Assembly (NCBI RefSeq): GCF_900113645.1
Contig: NZ_FOQC01000012.1
Span: 1 to 57,136, forward strand
Source of the DNA: Trichococcus flocculiformis
Lineage (GTDB): Bacteria > Bacillota > Bacilli > Lactobacillales > Aerococcaceae
Reading direction: 5' to 3'
DNA length: 57,136 nt
Shown here: one piece after another, positions 8,106 to 17,449 of the stretch
Numbering within the stretch: position 1 is the first letter of the stretch
Layout of the letters: each line of letters opens with the position of its first letter
Position numbers and translations under genes: made by a program
Notes under the pieces: model-generated
The model's database searches: none
What the model was told of the DNA's origin: nothing
The model's input: only the letters and a program-made list of their open reading frames with translations

Positions 8106-9537
8106 CTCATCAACAAATATTTACTTGTTCGCTTTTGGTTTTGTCGTCTACTATTCCACAGGTCTTTTAGGCTTAACCGCGTTGTTCGTCAGTCAAATTA
8201 TGGGGTATATCCGTATCTTTGATGGGGTTATTGACCCGGCTATCGGAGTTTTGATTGATAAAACGGATACTAAATTCGGTAAGTATCGTCCCATTATGGT
8301 TTTAGGCAATCTTATTACTGTTATTTCATTCTTGGTATTATTCAATATTCATGGCCTCGGCGAAGGAATGAAAATTCCGATTTTCTTGCTTGCGTTAGTC
8401 GTGCATAAAATCGGTTATTCCTTGCAAGCGACGGTTACAAAAGCCGGTCAAGCAGCGTTGACAAGCGATCCAAAACAACGTCCTATCTTCAATATCGTTG
8501 ATGGTTGGGTAACGACATTATTGTTTACGGGTGGTCAAATTGTTGTCGCAAACTTCTTAGCGCCAAAATACGGCGGTTTTACTCCGGAATTCTTCAAAGT
8601 ATTTATCCCAGGAGTCATGGTCATCTCAGCTATCCTCGGAATTTTGGCAGTTATTGGTATTGCGGAAAAAGACAACAAACAATACTTTGGTATTGGTGAA
8701 AAAACGACTAAAACATCGTTCAAAGATTACTGGGCAATCGTCAAAGGCAACAGACCTTTGCAAATGTTGACCATGGCAGCAGCTTTTGTGAAGTTCAATG
8801 CGCAAATGTTCGGAGATCAAGTTGTATTGATGATCCTGTTTGGTATTATCTTCGGTAACTTTGGTTTATCAGGAACAATCTCGTTGGTGCTGATTTTGCC
8901 TAACCTTTTGTTCACAACCTTTGCGGCGACAATTGCGCAAAAAAGAGGATTGCGTTACTCCTATGTTCGGTACTTGCAAGGTGCCGTTGTTTCATTGGCC
9001 CTATTAGGCTGCTTGCTTTTCTTTGCGAATCCAGGGGACTTGAGCTTCTCTAACATATCGTTATGGACAGTTGCCTTCACAATCGTTTTTGCTTGTGCGA
9101 AAGGATTCACATCCACTCCATCAGGTTTGGCCTTGACAATGGCAGCGGATGTCTCCGATTACGAAACAAGTGTTTCCGGACGTTATGTTTCTGGAATGTT
9201 GAGTACGATGTTCTCATTGACTGACTCTGTAGCATCATCTTTCGCACCTATGTCGATCGGTTGGATCTTAGCCGCTGTAGGATTTGCGCAAGCTTATCCA
9301 ACGGCTGACACGCCGCTATCTCCACAATTGCGCCTGGCTGGTATTGTAATGATTTCAGTCTTGCCTTTAGTTGGTACACTTATTGCTTTAACGTTCATGA
9401 AATTCTACCCATTGGATAAAGAAACAATGGAAAGCGTTCAAATTAAAATTGCAGCAATGAAACAATCTGACCCAAGTGATGGCGATGCAGAATTGCCTCA
9501 AGCAATCCCTAATACAATCCCTGCAATGAACGAATAA
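8086..9537 (+). CDS. GPH-family sugar:cation symporter, N-terminal frameshift
   Basis: Member of the glycoside-pentoside-hexuronide:cation symporters (MelB/UidB/XynB type), 12 membrane helices, importing a glycoside or uronide with a cation. The family motif between TM2 and TM3 is clear: DGVIDPAIGVLIDKTD followed by GKYRP. The frame open from GTG at 8086 gives 483 residues and starts right before TM1. The true ribosome binding site and first 22 codons lie upstream in another frame because of a GATC duplication. Either the protein is made by re-initiation at this GTG, the gene is switched off, or the base call is wrong. Codon use here and in the next two genes is visibly AT-richer than in the flanking biosynthetic genes, which suggests transfer. 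Confidence 0.85.
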   Translation: MLFTLNNSSTNIYLFAFGFVVYYSTGLLGLTALFVSQIMGYIRIFDGVIDPAIGVLIDKTDTKFGKYRPIMVLGNLITVISFLVLFNIHGLGEGMKIPIFLLALVVHKIGYSLQATVTKAGQAALTSDPKQRPIFNIVDGWVTTLLFTGGQIVVANFLAPKYGGFTPEFFKVFIPGVMVISAILGILAVIGIAEKDNKQYFGIGEKTTKTSFKDYWAIVKGNRPLQMLTMAAAFVKFNAQMFGDQVVLMILFGIIFGNFGLSGTISLVLILPNLLFTTFAATIAQKRGLRYSYVRYLQGAVVSLALLGCLLFFANPGDLSFSNISLWTVAFTIVFACAKGFTSTPSGLALTMAADVSDYETSVSGRYVSGMLSTMFSLTDSVASSFAPMSIGWILAAVGFAQAYPTADTPLSPQLRLAGIVMISVLPLVGTLIALTFMKFYPLDKETMESVQIKIAAMKQSDPSDGDAELPQAIPNTIPAMNE

Positions 9538-9607
9538 AACTTTTATTTTTGAGCAAAAGGAAAAATAATAATGTTAGCGATTTCGCGGATATAAAATTAT
9601 AACCAAT

Positions 9608-9645
9608 GAGTCTTAATTTCTGAATATGAGCCAGAAATTCAGACT
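9608..9645 (+). other. Intergenic hairpin between the two GPH symporter genes
   Basis: AGTCT-t-AATTTCTG pairs with CAGAAATT-c-AGACT around a 9-base loop. No T-run follows, so it is not a good terminator. It may be a processing or stabilising hairpin within one transcript. Confidence 0.4.
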
Positions 9646-9735
9646 TATAGGTGGTTTGAAATCATCTTTTGCAAAGGTTTTTTGTCAAAAACGGATATAG
9701 TTCACCAAGTAAAAGAGAGAAAAGAGGAAAATTTT

Positions 9736-11208
9736 ATGGCAGAGGAAAAAGTTGTCAAGCAGCAAAATGCAGCAAACGAAATGAAAAGCAGTCTAACCCT
9801 GAAGCATAAATTGGGTTATGGTGCCGGAGATGCCGGTGGGGTTGCTACCCTGGTCTTGATCGGAACATTTATGAACCGATATCTTACAAACGTATTAGGC
9901 ATCCCATTTGCAACGCTATCTATACTGTTGCTCGTTTGGAATATTTGGGATATGGTCAATGACCCGATGATGGGTACTATCATGGATAAGTCCTTCTCTA
10001 AGGCACATGGCCAAAAAGATAAGTTCCGTCCTTGGATGTTGCGCTCTATTCCTTTGATTGTTATCGGTCTTATTGCATTCTTCTCTGTTCCTTCAATGTT
10101 TGATGGTATGATGCGTTTAGTAGCTATTTTTCTATTAAAAGTTATCTACGAATTAGGTTACACTATGATGAACATTGCCATGGGATCCGTTCTTGGGGTA
10201 ATGGCCATAAACGATAGAGAAAGAACTACTTTATCTTCGGCTCGTGGCATGGGATCAACAGTCGGTGGTCTGATCAGTTCAATGATTATACCGGTGATTC
10301 TTTCGCGTTTAGGTGAAAACACAACAGGTTATATGGTTTCAGGTATCTTCGCGGCTGTCTTAGGCGGTGCACTGATCTTCTTCCACTATTGGGGAACTGA
10401 AGAACGGAATGTTGCAGCGAAACTTGCCGCAGAAGAACAAACAGAACCGACAAAAGTCACAGATATTTTTGTTACATTAGCTAAAAACAAGGCGTTCTTA
10501 TCACTATGTTTGCACTCGATTGTAATCGTTTTCGGTTCAACCTTATTCAATACAACGCTTCCTTATATTTATGGCGATGTATTTGGTGATATTGGTTTAA
10601 TGGGAACTGCTGCTTTAATCGGTCAAGGGTTACCAGTAATACTGCTGCTTATCGCTCCATATTTGGTGAAATTCATTGGATCTACAGTTAAAGTAATCCG
10701 TACTTATTTACTATTGAGTGCCGCTATCTTTATTGGCTTGTACGTCTGGAAATTAGTGGGTGACTTGCCACCATTCCTATACATGGTTTCTGCCAGTGTC
10801 GGTATTGCTTTCATGCTGATGTCCGTTCAACTTCAATGGGGTCTTGTTTCAGAATCCATTGACTACAACGAATACATCACTGGCAAACGTTCCGAAGGTT
10901 CCATCTACGGTAACTTCTCGCTGACAAGACGTCTTGGCCAAATGTTGGCGCAATCCCTTGTTGTCTTGATGATTGGTTGGATTGGTTACAGCCAACAGGC
11001 CGCTCAAGCTGGTCAAGCGCAATCAGCTCAAGCTGTTGAAGGATTAGTTCTAATGAACCTTGTTGGTCCAGCCGTTTGTGCTTTATTATCATGGGTTTCA
11101 TTCAAATTCATTTGGAACATTACTGATGAAACACGTGAGGCGATGACTTCAGCTCGTCTGGCAAGACTTGAGGAATTTGATAAGAAAAATGATGAACCAG
11201 AAGTATAA
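9736..11208 (+). CDS. GPH-family sugar:cation symporter
   Basis: Second MelB-type symporter, 490 residues, about 12 membrane helices. It shows the family pattern WDMVNDPMMGTIMDKS followed by DKFRPWML, and an N-terminal cytosolic segment before LKHKLGYGAGDAGG. I chose ATG 9736 because GAGAGAAAAGAGGAAAA lies just upstream; the frame is open 54 bases further but without a ribosome binding site. It is only distantly similar to the first symporter, so the two are not a recent duplication. The block ends in a creatininase-like gene 15 bases on, probably co-transcribed. The substrate is unknown; there is no glycosidase in the visible block to hint at it. Confidence 0.88.
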   Translation: MAEEKVVKQQNAANEMKSSLTLKHKLGYGAGDAGGVATLVLIGTFMNRYLTNVLGIPFATLSILLLVWNIWDMVNDPMMGTIMDKSFSKAHGQKDKFRPWMLRSIPLIVIGLIAFFSVPSMFDGMMRLVAIFLLKVIYELGYTMMNIAMGSVLGVMAINDRERTTLSSARGMGSTVGGLISSMIIPVILSRLGENTTGYMVSGIFAAVLGGALIFFHYWGTEERNVAAKLAAEEQTEPTKVTDIFVTLAKNKAFLSLCLHSIVIVFGSTLFNTTLPYIYGDVFGDIGLMGTAALIGQGLPVILLLIAPYLVKFIGSTVKVIRTYLLLSAAIFIGLYVWKLVGDLPPFLYMVSASVGIAFMLMSVQLQWGLVSESIDYNEYITGKRSEGSIYGNFSLTRRLGQMLAQSLVVLMIGWIGYSQQAAQAGQAQSAQAVEGLVLMNLVGPAVCALLSWVSFKFIWNITDETREAMTSARLARLEEFDKKNDEPEV

Positions 11209-11223
11209 TAGCGAGGTGCACTT

Positions 11224-12078
11224 ATGAAATTAAGAAGTCACTTATTGAATGTTTTGGTCAATGATGAAGTGGAGGCTTACTTAAAGGAGAACGATGTCAT
11301 CATCGTGCCTTTTGGACCAACCGAACTACATGGGGGCCTACCCTTGGATTGCGAAACAATATTGGCTGAGGGGATTGCCTTGTTGATGGCTGAAAGGACA
11401 AATTCACTTGTCCTTCCGCATGTGCCTTACATTTATTCAGGGGCAACCGCCTCAGGTAAGGGAACCATCCAATTGACCGTCAGGGAAAGTGCCGATATGT
11501 TGCATGGTCTGGCACAGTCTTTATTACGGTCAGGCTTCAAAAAGCAGATCTATATTAGCCTGCACGGCCCAGCCCATATCTCCATCCATCCGGTTGTGCG
11601 TGATTTCTTTGATGAAACAGGGGTAGCCATCCTCTATATTGATGGCATGATAACCGCCCAGAAATCCGGTGTCTTTTCAGATCCGAAAGCGATGATGCTC
11701 AATTTGGATAAGATGATTCTTGGGGCTTACAAGCTGCGTAATCGTTTGGATGATATTTTGCTGACATCTGATTATGCAGAGCCGGTTACCCAGACACCAG
11801 CGGTTTTCGGTAACCTGAGTGCCCAAGCCTTTCAATCCGGAGCAACCGGTTATTATTTCAAGGAACATTCGGACCATATGGCAACTTCTGCCATACCTGA
11901 TGTTGAAACACGAGACCGCATGGCAGAAGAAGGACTGGTACTGCTTAATAAGATGGTGGATACAATTGATTTTCCAACTTTACTTAAGGAAATGGCGATT
12001 CAAGAAGATTATCTTGAAGAGGTTTACGAACGTTATCCACACGTGCCAGCTGCCTACAATCGACAAAAAAACAGTTGA
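11224..12078 (+). CDS. Creatininase-family amidohydrolase, atypical metal site
   Basis: A 284-residue protein of the creatininase fold, whose members are metal-dependent amidohydrolases or cyclohydrolases. The N-terminal motif reads GPTELHGGLPLDCET (E34, H36) where most members have G-T-E-Q-H-G-x-H-L-P-L-D-T-D. The second His is missing with a one-residue deletion, and the ligand Asp is Glu. The NGHGGN motif is replaced by SLHGPAHIS, keeping H114. Three ligand positions are therefore intact and two altered. It sits 15 bases behind a GPH symporter with a GCGAGGTG ribosome binding site, so it probably acts on the imported compound. The reaction is not predictable; it may be a ring-opening or epimerase-like variant. 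Confidence 0.75.
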   Translation: MKLRSHLLNVLVNDEVEAYLKENDVIIVPFGPTELHGGLPLDCETILAEGIALLMAERTNSLVLPHVPYIYSGATASGKGTIQLTVRESADMLHGLAQSLLRSGFKKQIYISLHGPAHISIHPVVRDFFDETGVAILYIDGMITAQKSGVFSDPKAMMLNLDKMILGAYKLRNRLDDILLTSDYAEPVTQTPAVFGNLSAQAFQSGATGYYFKEHSDHMATSAIPDVETRDRMAEEGLVLLNKMVDTIDFPTLLKEMAIQEDYLEEVYERYPHVPAAYNRQKNS

Positions 12079-12089
12079 ATAGTTTCACA

Positions 12090-12123
12090 GACTGCTCCTC
12101 GTAATGTGGGGGCAGTTTTTTTT
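12090..12123 (+). terminator. Terminator of the GPH-creatininase block
   Basis: ACTGC-TCC pairs with GGG-GCAGT, followed by nine or more T residues. Confidence 0.75.
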
Positions 12124-12150
12124 GTGGAATGCTCAAACCGATAAAAATGT

Positions 12151-12179
12151 TTGACAAGGTGAGAAACAGATGCTATATT
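12151..12179 (+). promoter_or_regulatory. Promoter of the metY T-box leader
   Basis: TTGACA, 17-base spacer, TATATT: a near-consensus sigma-A promoter. Transcription should start near 12186. Confidence 0.8.
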
Positions 12180-12185
12180 TAATTA

Positions 12186-12477
12186 AATTTTAATAGAAGA
12201 GCGATGAAGAGAAGAGTACCTTTCGATCGTCATTCCAGAGAGCCCCGGTAGGTGAAAAGGGGTATGATGAAAAAAAGCGAAGATGGTCTCGGAGCAAAGC
12301 AATGCGGATAGTGTTGTTTCGGTTTGTGCACGATAGCGCACAAGAGTATAACAAGCGGGAGCTTGCGTACTTTTTAAGGTATGGATCGCGAGGTCCATAC
12401 GAACATGGGTGGTAACACGAAGAGCTTTCGTCCCTGTATTTCAATCAGTTGGAATATAGGGACGAGGGCTTTTTTAC
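12186..12477 (+). ncRNA. T-box riboswitch leader, Met specifier (metY)
   Basis: The T-box sequence TGGGTGGTAACACG lies at 12406-12419 and pairs with the uncharged tRNA acceptor end. It is followed by a terminator stem CGTCCCTGTATTTCAA/TTGGAATATAGGGACG and a T-run (to 12477). The stem I apical part has the GGTAGGTG motif, after which ATG occurs at 12264-12269 (ATGATGA) in the specifier position. Met is the expected codon for a homocysteine/methionine gene. Low charged tRNA-Met should allow readthrough into metY. The 115 bases between the terminator and the gene hold no other signal. Confidence 0.88.
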
Positions 12478-12591
12478 TTTTTGCAAAATCAGAGAAATGA
12501 ACAGAAGAGGCAACCTCGGCAAATCGGAAATGACCCAGAAGAGCAACTGCCATGCAAGAATATATCCAAAACCAGAAGGGAAAGATGACAA

Positions 12592-13872
12592 ATGACAGAG
12601 AAAAATTACAGTTTTGAAACGTTGCAAGTACATGCAGGCCAAGTACCGGACCCCGTTACCGGAGCCCGTGCAGTGCCGATTTACCAAACTACCGCTTTCG
12701 TTTTTGATAGCGCCGAACAGGCTGCCGGCCGTTTCGCTTTGACGGATGCCGGGAATGTCTATACCCGTTTGACGAATCCTACGACCGCAGTCGTGGATGC
12801 ACGCGTTGCGGCGCTTGAGGGCGGAACATCAGCGGTTACGGTCGCTTCAGGTTCTGCTGCGATCACGTACGCTATCCTGAATGTTGCGCATGCGGGTGAC
12901 GAGATCGTCGCTGCCAGCACGCTTTACGGCGGCACCTACAATCTTTTCAGCGCGACTTTGCCAAATTTGGGCATCAAAACTACTTTCATTGATCCTGAAG
13001 ATACGGCTAACTTCGAAGCAGCCATCACGGAAAAGACGAAAGCCATCTTCATCGAATCGATCGGAAACCCAAGCACCAATCTGATTGATATCGAAAAAGT
13101 CGCTGAAATTGCGCATAAGCATGGCATCATCTTGATCGTGGATAACACGTTCGGCACGCCTTACCTGATCCGTCCATTCGAATTCGGTGCCGATGTGGTG
13201 GTCCACTCCGCCACTAAATTCCTGGGTGGGCATGGCACAACTATGGGCGGTGTCATCGTCGAATCCGGTAAATTCGATTTTGCGGCCAGCGGAAGATACC
13301 CTGGCTTCACAACACCGGATGCGCATTACAACGGATTGGTCTATACGGATCTGGGACCGGGCGCGTTCACGACCAAAATCCGTGTGCAAGTGCTGCGTGA
13401 TACGGGAGCCTGTATCGGCCCGATCGATTCCTTCCTGTTGCTGCAGGGAATCGAAACTTTGTCATTGCGCGTCGAACGCCATGTCGAAAATACCCGCAAG
13501 GTTGTCGCTTATCTGGCGAACCACCCGAAAGTTTCCTGGGTGAATTATCCGGAACTGCCGGATAGCAAATACAAGGCGCTTGCTGACAAATACTTCCCTA
13601 AAGGCGCCGGCTCGATCTTCACTTTCGGCATCAAGGGCGGCAAGCAAGCCGGCATCGAGTGGATCGACAAGTTGGAATTGTTCTCGCTGCTTGCGAATGT
13701 TGCCGATGCGAAATCGCTGGTCATCCATCCGGCCAGCACGACCCACGCGCAATTGAGCGACGAAGACCTCATTGCTGCGGGTGTTTCTGGAGACATGATC
13801 CGTCTGTCCATCGGGATCGAAAATGCCGATGACATCATCGCCGACTTGGATCAAGCTTTCGAACAAATCTAA
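12592..13872 (+). CDS. metY: O-acetylhomoserine sulfhydrylase (Cys/Met metabolism PLP enzyme)
   Basis: Makes homocysteine from O-acetylhomoserine and sulfide in the cytosol. The 426-residue length and the N-terminal pattern [10 protein letters not shown]...[18 protein letters not shown] are typical of MetY rather than of the shorter MetB/MetC (about 380-400). The PLP lysine is K209 in [13 protein letters not shown], and the PLP-facing Asp is in [11 protein letters not shown]. The Met-type T-box upstream supports a methionine role. The MetY-specific insertion around residues 230-260 ([16 protein letters not shown]) is present. O-acetylserine may be a side substrate. It is a single-gene transcript ending in a strong hairpin. 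Confidence 0.92.
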   Translation: MTEKNYSFETLQVHAGQVPDPVTGARAVPIYQTTAFVFDSAEQAAGRFALTDAGNVYTRLTNPTTAVVDARVAALEGGTSAVTVASGSAAITYAILNVAHAGDEIVAASTLYGGTYNLFSATLPNLGIKTTFIDPEDTANFEAAITEKTKAIFIESIGNPSTNLIDIEKVAEIAHKHGIILIVDNTFGTPYLIRPFEFGADVVVHSATKFLGGHGTTMGGVIVESGKFDFAASGRYPGFTTPDAHYNGLVYTDLGPGAFTTKIRVQVLRDTGACIGPIDSFLLLQGIETLSLRVERHVENTRKVVAYLANHPKVSWVNYPELPDSKYKALADKYFPKGAGSIFTFGIKGGKQAGIEWIDKLELFSLLANVADAKSLVIHPASTTHAQLSDEDLIAAGVSGDMIRLSIGIENADDIIADLDQAFEQI

Positions 13873-13879
13873 AACATGC

Positions 13880-13926
13880 GAAAGCCGGTCTGTCAGAATT
13901 TGGGTTCTGACAGACCGGCTTTTTTC
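13880..13926 (+). terminator. Terminator after metY
   Basis: An 18-base stem (AAAGCCGGTCTGTCAGAA against its complement), 6-base loop, T-run. Confidence 0.9.
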
Positions 13927-14018
13927 TGGGGGACATTAATCGGACAACGAGTGCCCAAACCAAACGGCGATTGTCCGATTCATCAGCGATATCGGACATC
14001 TTCTGAATTCCGTATGCC

Positions 14019-14537
14019 TCAAAGATACTCATTCAGCACCGACCAAGCTTCCAATTTTTCCGGCAACGATTTAACATGCTTGCCGCGCATGGGGCTGGTC
14101 GAGGGGAGCGGCAGGTAAACAAGTCCGGAGTGCTCATCCAGTCCGAAGTGCTTTTTGTAGCTGCGGTAAGCTTTTCCGCCGTTGAAGGCGATGGCTTTGA
14201 TCTGGGGATGTTCGCGCAGAAGGGGCTTCAAGTCGTTCGGCTGTTCCTCTTTGATGGCCGAATCGAGGCTGCCTTCACGGTAACAGGAGTGGATGACATC
14301 CCAAAGGGCGATATGATGCTTTTTCAGAAGCGAAAGGCGATCCTCGTAGGTGACCGGATCCTCTTTCTCTAGCAGGGAGAAAATGATTTCCCAGAAATGG
14401 TTCCTGGGATTCCCGTAGTAGTGCTGTGCTTCCAGCGACTTCGCGCCGGGCATCGATCCCAGAATCAGGACCTTGGCGTCCGGATCGATGACGGGTGCCA
14501 TCGAGAAAAGTTTATCGGATTGTTTCAGTCGGAACAC
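14019..14537 (-). CDS. DNA-deoxyinosine (hypoxanthine) glycosylase, UDG superfamily
   Basis: A 172-residue DNA repair glycosylase that would remove hypoxanthine from DNA. The first motif is LILGSMPGAKSLEAQHYYGNPRNHFW, where the YYGNPRNHFW block separates these from classical uracil glycosylases. The C-terminal motif is LPSTSP near residue 150. The likely start is a GTG at 14537 behind AAAGGG; an internal ATG 36 bases in (MAPVIDPDAK) is possible. It runs against metY and faces away from the trp leader, with no operon partners. Assignment to family 6 (HDG) rests on motif memory. Confidence 0.8.
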   Translation of the reverse strand: MFRLKQSDKLFSMAPVIDPDAKVLILGSMPGAKSLEAQHYYGNPRNHFWEIIFSLLEKEDPVTYEDRLSLLKKHHIALWDVIHSCYREGSLDSAIKEEQPNDLKPLLREHPQIKAIAFNGGKAYRSYKKHFGLDEHSGLVYLPLPSTSPMRGKHVKSLPEKLEAWSVLNEYL

Positions 14538-14626
14538 ACCCTTTCAAGGTTATTGTGCATCCATTCTACCAAAACCGTGCTGGAGCAGGAAACATTCGAG
14601 CTTGCCAAATTAAATAAATAAAACAG

Positions 14627-14655
14627 TTGACGGAAGCATAGCGATGCGTTAAAAT
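14627..14655 (+). promoter_or_regulatory. Promoter of the trp operon
   Basis: TTGACG, 17-base spacer, TAAAAT, directly upstream of the Trp T-box leader. Confidence 0.8.
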
Positions 14656-14661
14656 AATCCC

Positions 14662-14964
14662 AACATTAAGAAATCGTTAGAAAAATCATTTCCATCTAAT
14701 AAAACCGATAATCAAGAGGAGTACGCATCATACCTTGTTTCCAGAGAGTCGCCGCCAGTGAGAGTGCGATAGCGAAGGGGATGCCGAATGGACTTGAGAG
14801 GGTTGCCTTGAAAAGAGTAGGGGCAAACGGGGAACCTGATCCGTTAACAGACAGGCACATATGTTGGTATGTGAACGAGTGGGCGATTATTATCGTCAAT
14901 TTGGGTGGTATCGCAGGAGAATGCAAGCTCTTGTCCCTTTAAAGGGGGACAAGGGCTTTTTTTG
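14662..14964 (+). ncRNA. T-box riboswitch leader, Trp specifier (trp operon)
   Basis: The T-box core TTTGGGTGGTATCGCA (14900-14915) is followed by a terminator stem (AGCTCTTGTCCC against GGGACAAGGGCT) with a T7 run. In stem I the sequence CCGAATGGACTT puts TGG at 14789-14791 followed by A, the normal context of a specifier codon. Tryptophan therefore is sensed as uncharged tRNA-Trp, in keeping with the genes that follow. Confidence 0.9.
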
Positions 14965-14991
14965 TACACAAAAAATGATGAGGTGAATGAA

Positions 14992-16059
14992 ATGCTAGAG
15001 ATAAAAGAGACGAAACAGACCGAAGAAATTCTCCCGCAAGACAGCATGAAAGCCGCTATCGATAAACTAGTGAAAAAAGAAGAGCTTTCCCCGCAGTTGA
15101 CGAAGAACATCATGCACCAGATTATGAGCGGTCAAGCCAGTCCGGTCCAGATTGCATCTTACCTGACTGCTATGCGGATGAAAGGCGAGACGGCCGGAGA
15201 AATCAGTGCTTCCGCTGAAGTGATGCGTGATTTTTCAAATAAGGTGCAGACGAAAACAACGGCATTGGACATCGTCGGAACCGGCGGCGATCAAGCCTTC
15301 ACTTTCAATATCTCAACCGTCTCTTCTTTTGTCATCGCAGCCGCAGGGATTCCGGTGGCGAAACACGGCAACCGCAGCTCCTCAAGCAAATGCGGCAGCG
15401 CAGATGTGCTGGAAGAATTAGGTGTGAACATCGAAGCCAGCGCACAGCGAAGCGAAGCGATGCTGGAAGAAATCGGAATGTGCTTCATGTACGCCCAAAA
15501 ATACCATCCTTCAATGAAACACGCGGCACCCGTCAGGAAAGAAATGGGTGTCCGGACAATCTTCAACGTCCTGGGGCCATTGGCGAACCCAGCCAATGCG
15601 AATATGCAGTTGCTCGGCGTGTATGATGTCGCGCTGGTGGACACGATGGCTGAAGTGCTGAACCAATTGCAGATGGAAAGAGCTTTGGTGTTCGGTGGCA
15701 ATGACGGTCTGGATGAAATAACTTTGACCACAACATCGGAAGTAGCGGAGCTCCGCGACGGCAAGGTCACCCACTTCACATTCGATCCGAAAGATTACGG
15801 CTTCGAGTACTGCACCAACGAAGATCTGGTTGGCGGGGAACCGGCTGAAAATGCCGCAATCGCCTTGGCTATCCTAAGTGGCGAAAAAGGACCGAAGCGC
15901 GATACAGTGCTGTTGAACGCCGGCATGGCCATTTATCTGGCCAACGACGATTATACGATCGCTGACGGCATCAAACGTGCAGCCGAACTGATCGACAGCG
16001 GAGCGGCACTGGGGAAATTAAAGCAATTCATCACTTCATCACAGGAGGCGACAAAATGA
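14992..16059 (+). CDS. trpD: Anthranilate phosphoribosyltransferase
   Basis: Joins anthranilate to PRPP, the second step specific to tryptophan synthesis. The PRPP site motif is GTGGDQAFTFNIST, followed by KHGNRSSSSKCGSADVLEELG and the anthranilate-site region MKHAAPVRKEMGVRTIFNVLGPLANPA. I chose ATG 14992, behind AGGTG with normal spacing; the frame is open upstream into the terminator, which cannot be coding. At 355 residues it is slightly longer than usual because of an N-terminal extension of about 20 residues. It is the first gene of the operon here: no anthranilate synthase gene (trpE, trpG) precedes it, which is unusual. It overlaps trpC by ATGA. Confidence 0.93.
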   Translation: MLEIKETKQTEEILPQDSMKAAIDKLVKKEELSPQLTKNIMHQIMSGQASPVQIASYLTAMRMKGETAGEISASAEVMRDFSNKVQTKTTALDIVGTGGDQAFTFNISTVSSFVIAAAGIPVAKHGNRSSSSKCGSADVLEELGVNIEASAQRSEAMLEEIGMCFMYAQKYHPSMKHAAPVRKEMGVRTIFNVLGPLANPANANMQLLGVYDVALVDTMAEVLNQLQMERALVFGGNDGLDEITLTTTSEVAELRDGKVTHFTFDPKDYGFEYCTNEDLVGGEPAENAAIALAILSGEKGPKRDTVLLNAGMAIYLANDDYTIADGIKRAAELIDSGAALGKLKQFITSSQEATK

Positions 16060-16838
16060 TATTGGACGAGATCATAGCAGCGACAAAAATACGCGTGGAA
16101 AAAGCCAAACAGGCAATCCCATTGGAAGAAATGAAGCAAGCCGCCTTGGCGATGCCGATCAATCAGGATTTCCCATTCGAAAAGGCGCTGACCGGTGAAG
16201 GGATCCGTTTCATCTGCGAATGCAAGAAGGCGTCCCCTTCGAAAGGCGTGATTGTGGAGGATTTCCCATACCTCGAAATCGCCAAGGCCTACGAAGAAGC
16301 AGGCGCATCCGCGCTATCGGTATTGACGGAGCCCGATTTTTTCCAAGGCGAAAATCGCTTCCTGACGGAGATAAAACAGGCAGTATCGCTTCCGGTCATC
16401 CGGAAAGATTTCATCATCGATGCCTATCAGATCTATGAGGCGAAGTTCATCGGCGCGGATGCCGTACTGTTGATCGCGACCATCCTGAACGAAGAGGAGT
16501 TGGATGCCTTGCAACGCTTGGCCCGCGAACTGGGGCTTTCGGCCCTGGTGGAGGCCCACACCGAAGAAGAGCTCCTGAAAGCGTTGCGGACGAACCCAAA
16601 AATGATCGGCGTCAACAACAGGGACTTGAAGACCTTCAAAGTGGATATCCAACAGTCCATCAGGCTGCGCGCACTGGTGCCGGATGACATCCTTTTCGTG
16701 GCCGAGAGCGGCATCTCGGAAAGACAGCAAGTCATCGAATTGGAAGAGGGAAACGTCGATGCGATCCTGATCGGCGAAACGATGATGATTTCTCCAGACA
16801 AAAAAGGCATGCTGGACCGCCTGCGGGGAATCGGCTGA
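16056..16838 (+). CDS. trpC: Indole-3-glycerol phosphate synthase
   Basis: Closes the indole ring from the rearranged anthranilate ribotide. A 260-residue TIM barrel with the family motifs FICECKKASPSKG (catalytic Lys), LPVIRKDFIID and IGVNNRDLKTF, and AESGI near the C-terminus. It starts in a four-base overlap with trpD and shares the stop/start bases TGATG with trpF, so translation is coupled along the operon. It is a separate protein, not a trpCF fusion as in enterobacteria. Confidence 0.95.
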   Translation: MILDEIIAATKIRVEKAKQAIPLEEMKQAALAMPINQDFPFEKALTGEGIRFICECKKASPSKGVIVEDFPYLEIAKAYEEAGASALSVLTEPDFFQGENRFLTEIKQAVSLPVIRKDFIIDAYQIYEAKFIGADAVLLIATILNEEELDALQRLARELGLSALVEAHTEEELLKALRTNPKMIGVNNRDLKTFKVDIQQSIRLRALVPDDILFVAESGISERQQVIELEEGNVDAILIGETMMISPDKKGMLDRLRGIG

Positions 16839-17449
16839 TGGTTAAAGTAAAAATCTGCGGTCTGAAACGAGTCGAGGATGCTGAAATGCTGAACGAGCTA
16901 CGCCCGGATTTTGCAGGCTTCATCTTCGCTCCCAGCAAGCGCCAGATATCGTTGGAACAGGCGCTGGAAATCAGGGCCGCCCTAGACGAAGCCATTCCGG
17001 CAGTCGGCGTCTTCGTCAACGAACCGATCGAAAACATCGTCGCAATCGTGGAGAGCCGGGCAATCCAGATCGTGCAGCTCCACGGCGATGAGGATAACGC
17101 TTATATAGAAGAGTTGGGCAAGTGGATCACACTTCCGATCATCAAAGCGGTTGCGGTCAAGGACGCCGCTGATGTCAAGAAGGCATATGCTGCCGATATT
17201 CTCCTCTATGACACATACCAAAGCGGTGTGGCAGGTGGAACCGGAAAGACATTCAACTGGGATTTGCTGAAAGAAGCGACGCAGCCATTCTTCCTGGCGG
17301 GCGGCCTGCACGCCGGCAATCTTGAGGGGGCCATCAAACAGATGCAGCCATACGCAGTGGACATCTCGAGCGGCGTCGAAACGGACGGCGTGAAGGATTT
17401 TGAAAAAATCAGAGCAGTAATGGAAATCATTGGGAGGTCAAAAAAATGA
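16838..17449 (+). CDS. trpF: Phosphoribosylanthranilate isomerase
   Basis: Amadori isomerase between TrpD and TrpC, a 203-residue TIM barrel. It begins [12 protein letters not shown] with the catalytic Cys, continues with [15 protein letters not shown], and ends with the catalytic Asp in [23 protein letters not shown] and the phosphate site LAGGLHAGN...[13 protein letters not shown]. It overlaps both neighbours by a base or four. Complete by length and motifs. Confidence 0.94.
   Translation: MVKVKICGLKRVEDAEMLNELRPDFAGFIFAPSKRQISLEQALEIRAALDEAIPAVGVFVNEPIENIVAIVESRAIQIVQLHGDEDNAYIEELGKWITLPIIKAVAVKDAADVKKAYAADILLYDTYQSGVAGGTGKTFNWDLLKEATQPFFLAGGLHAGNLEGAIKQMQPYAVDISSGVETDGVKDFEKIRAVMEIIGRSKK

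Noticed and set aside
12183-12687. Minus-strand open frames across the metY leader
   Set aside because: They lie antisense to the T-box RNA, whose conserved parts explain the sequence.
14905-14991. Upstream part of the trpD frame
   Set aside because: It covers the T-box and terminator; translation from there is not plausible.
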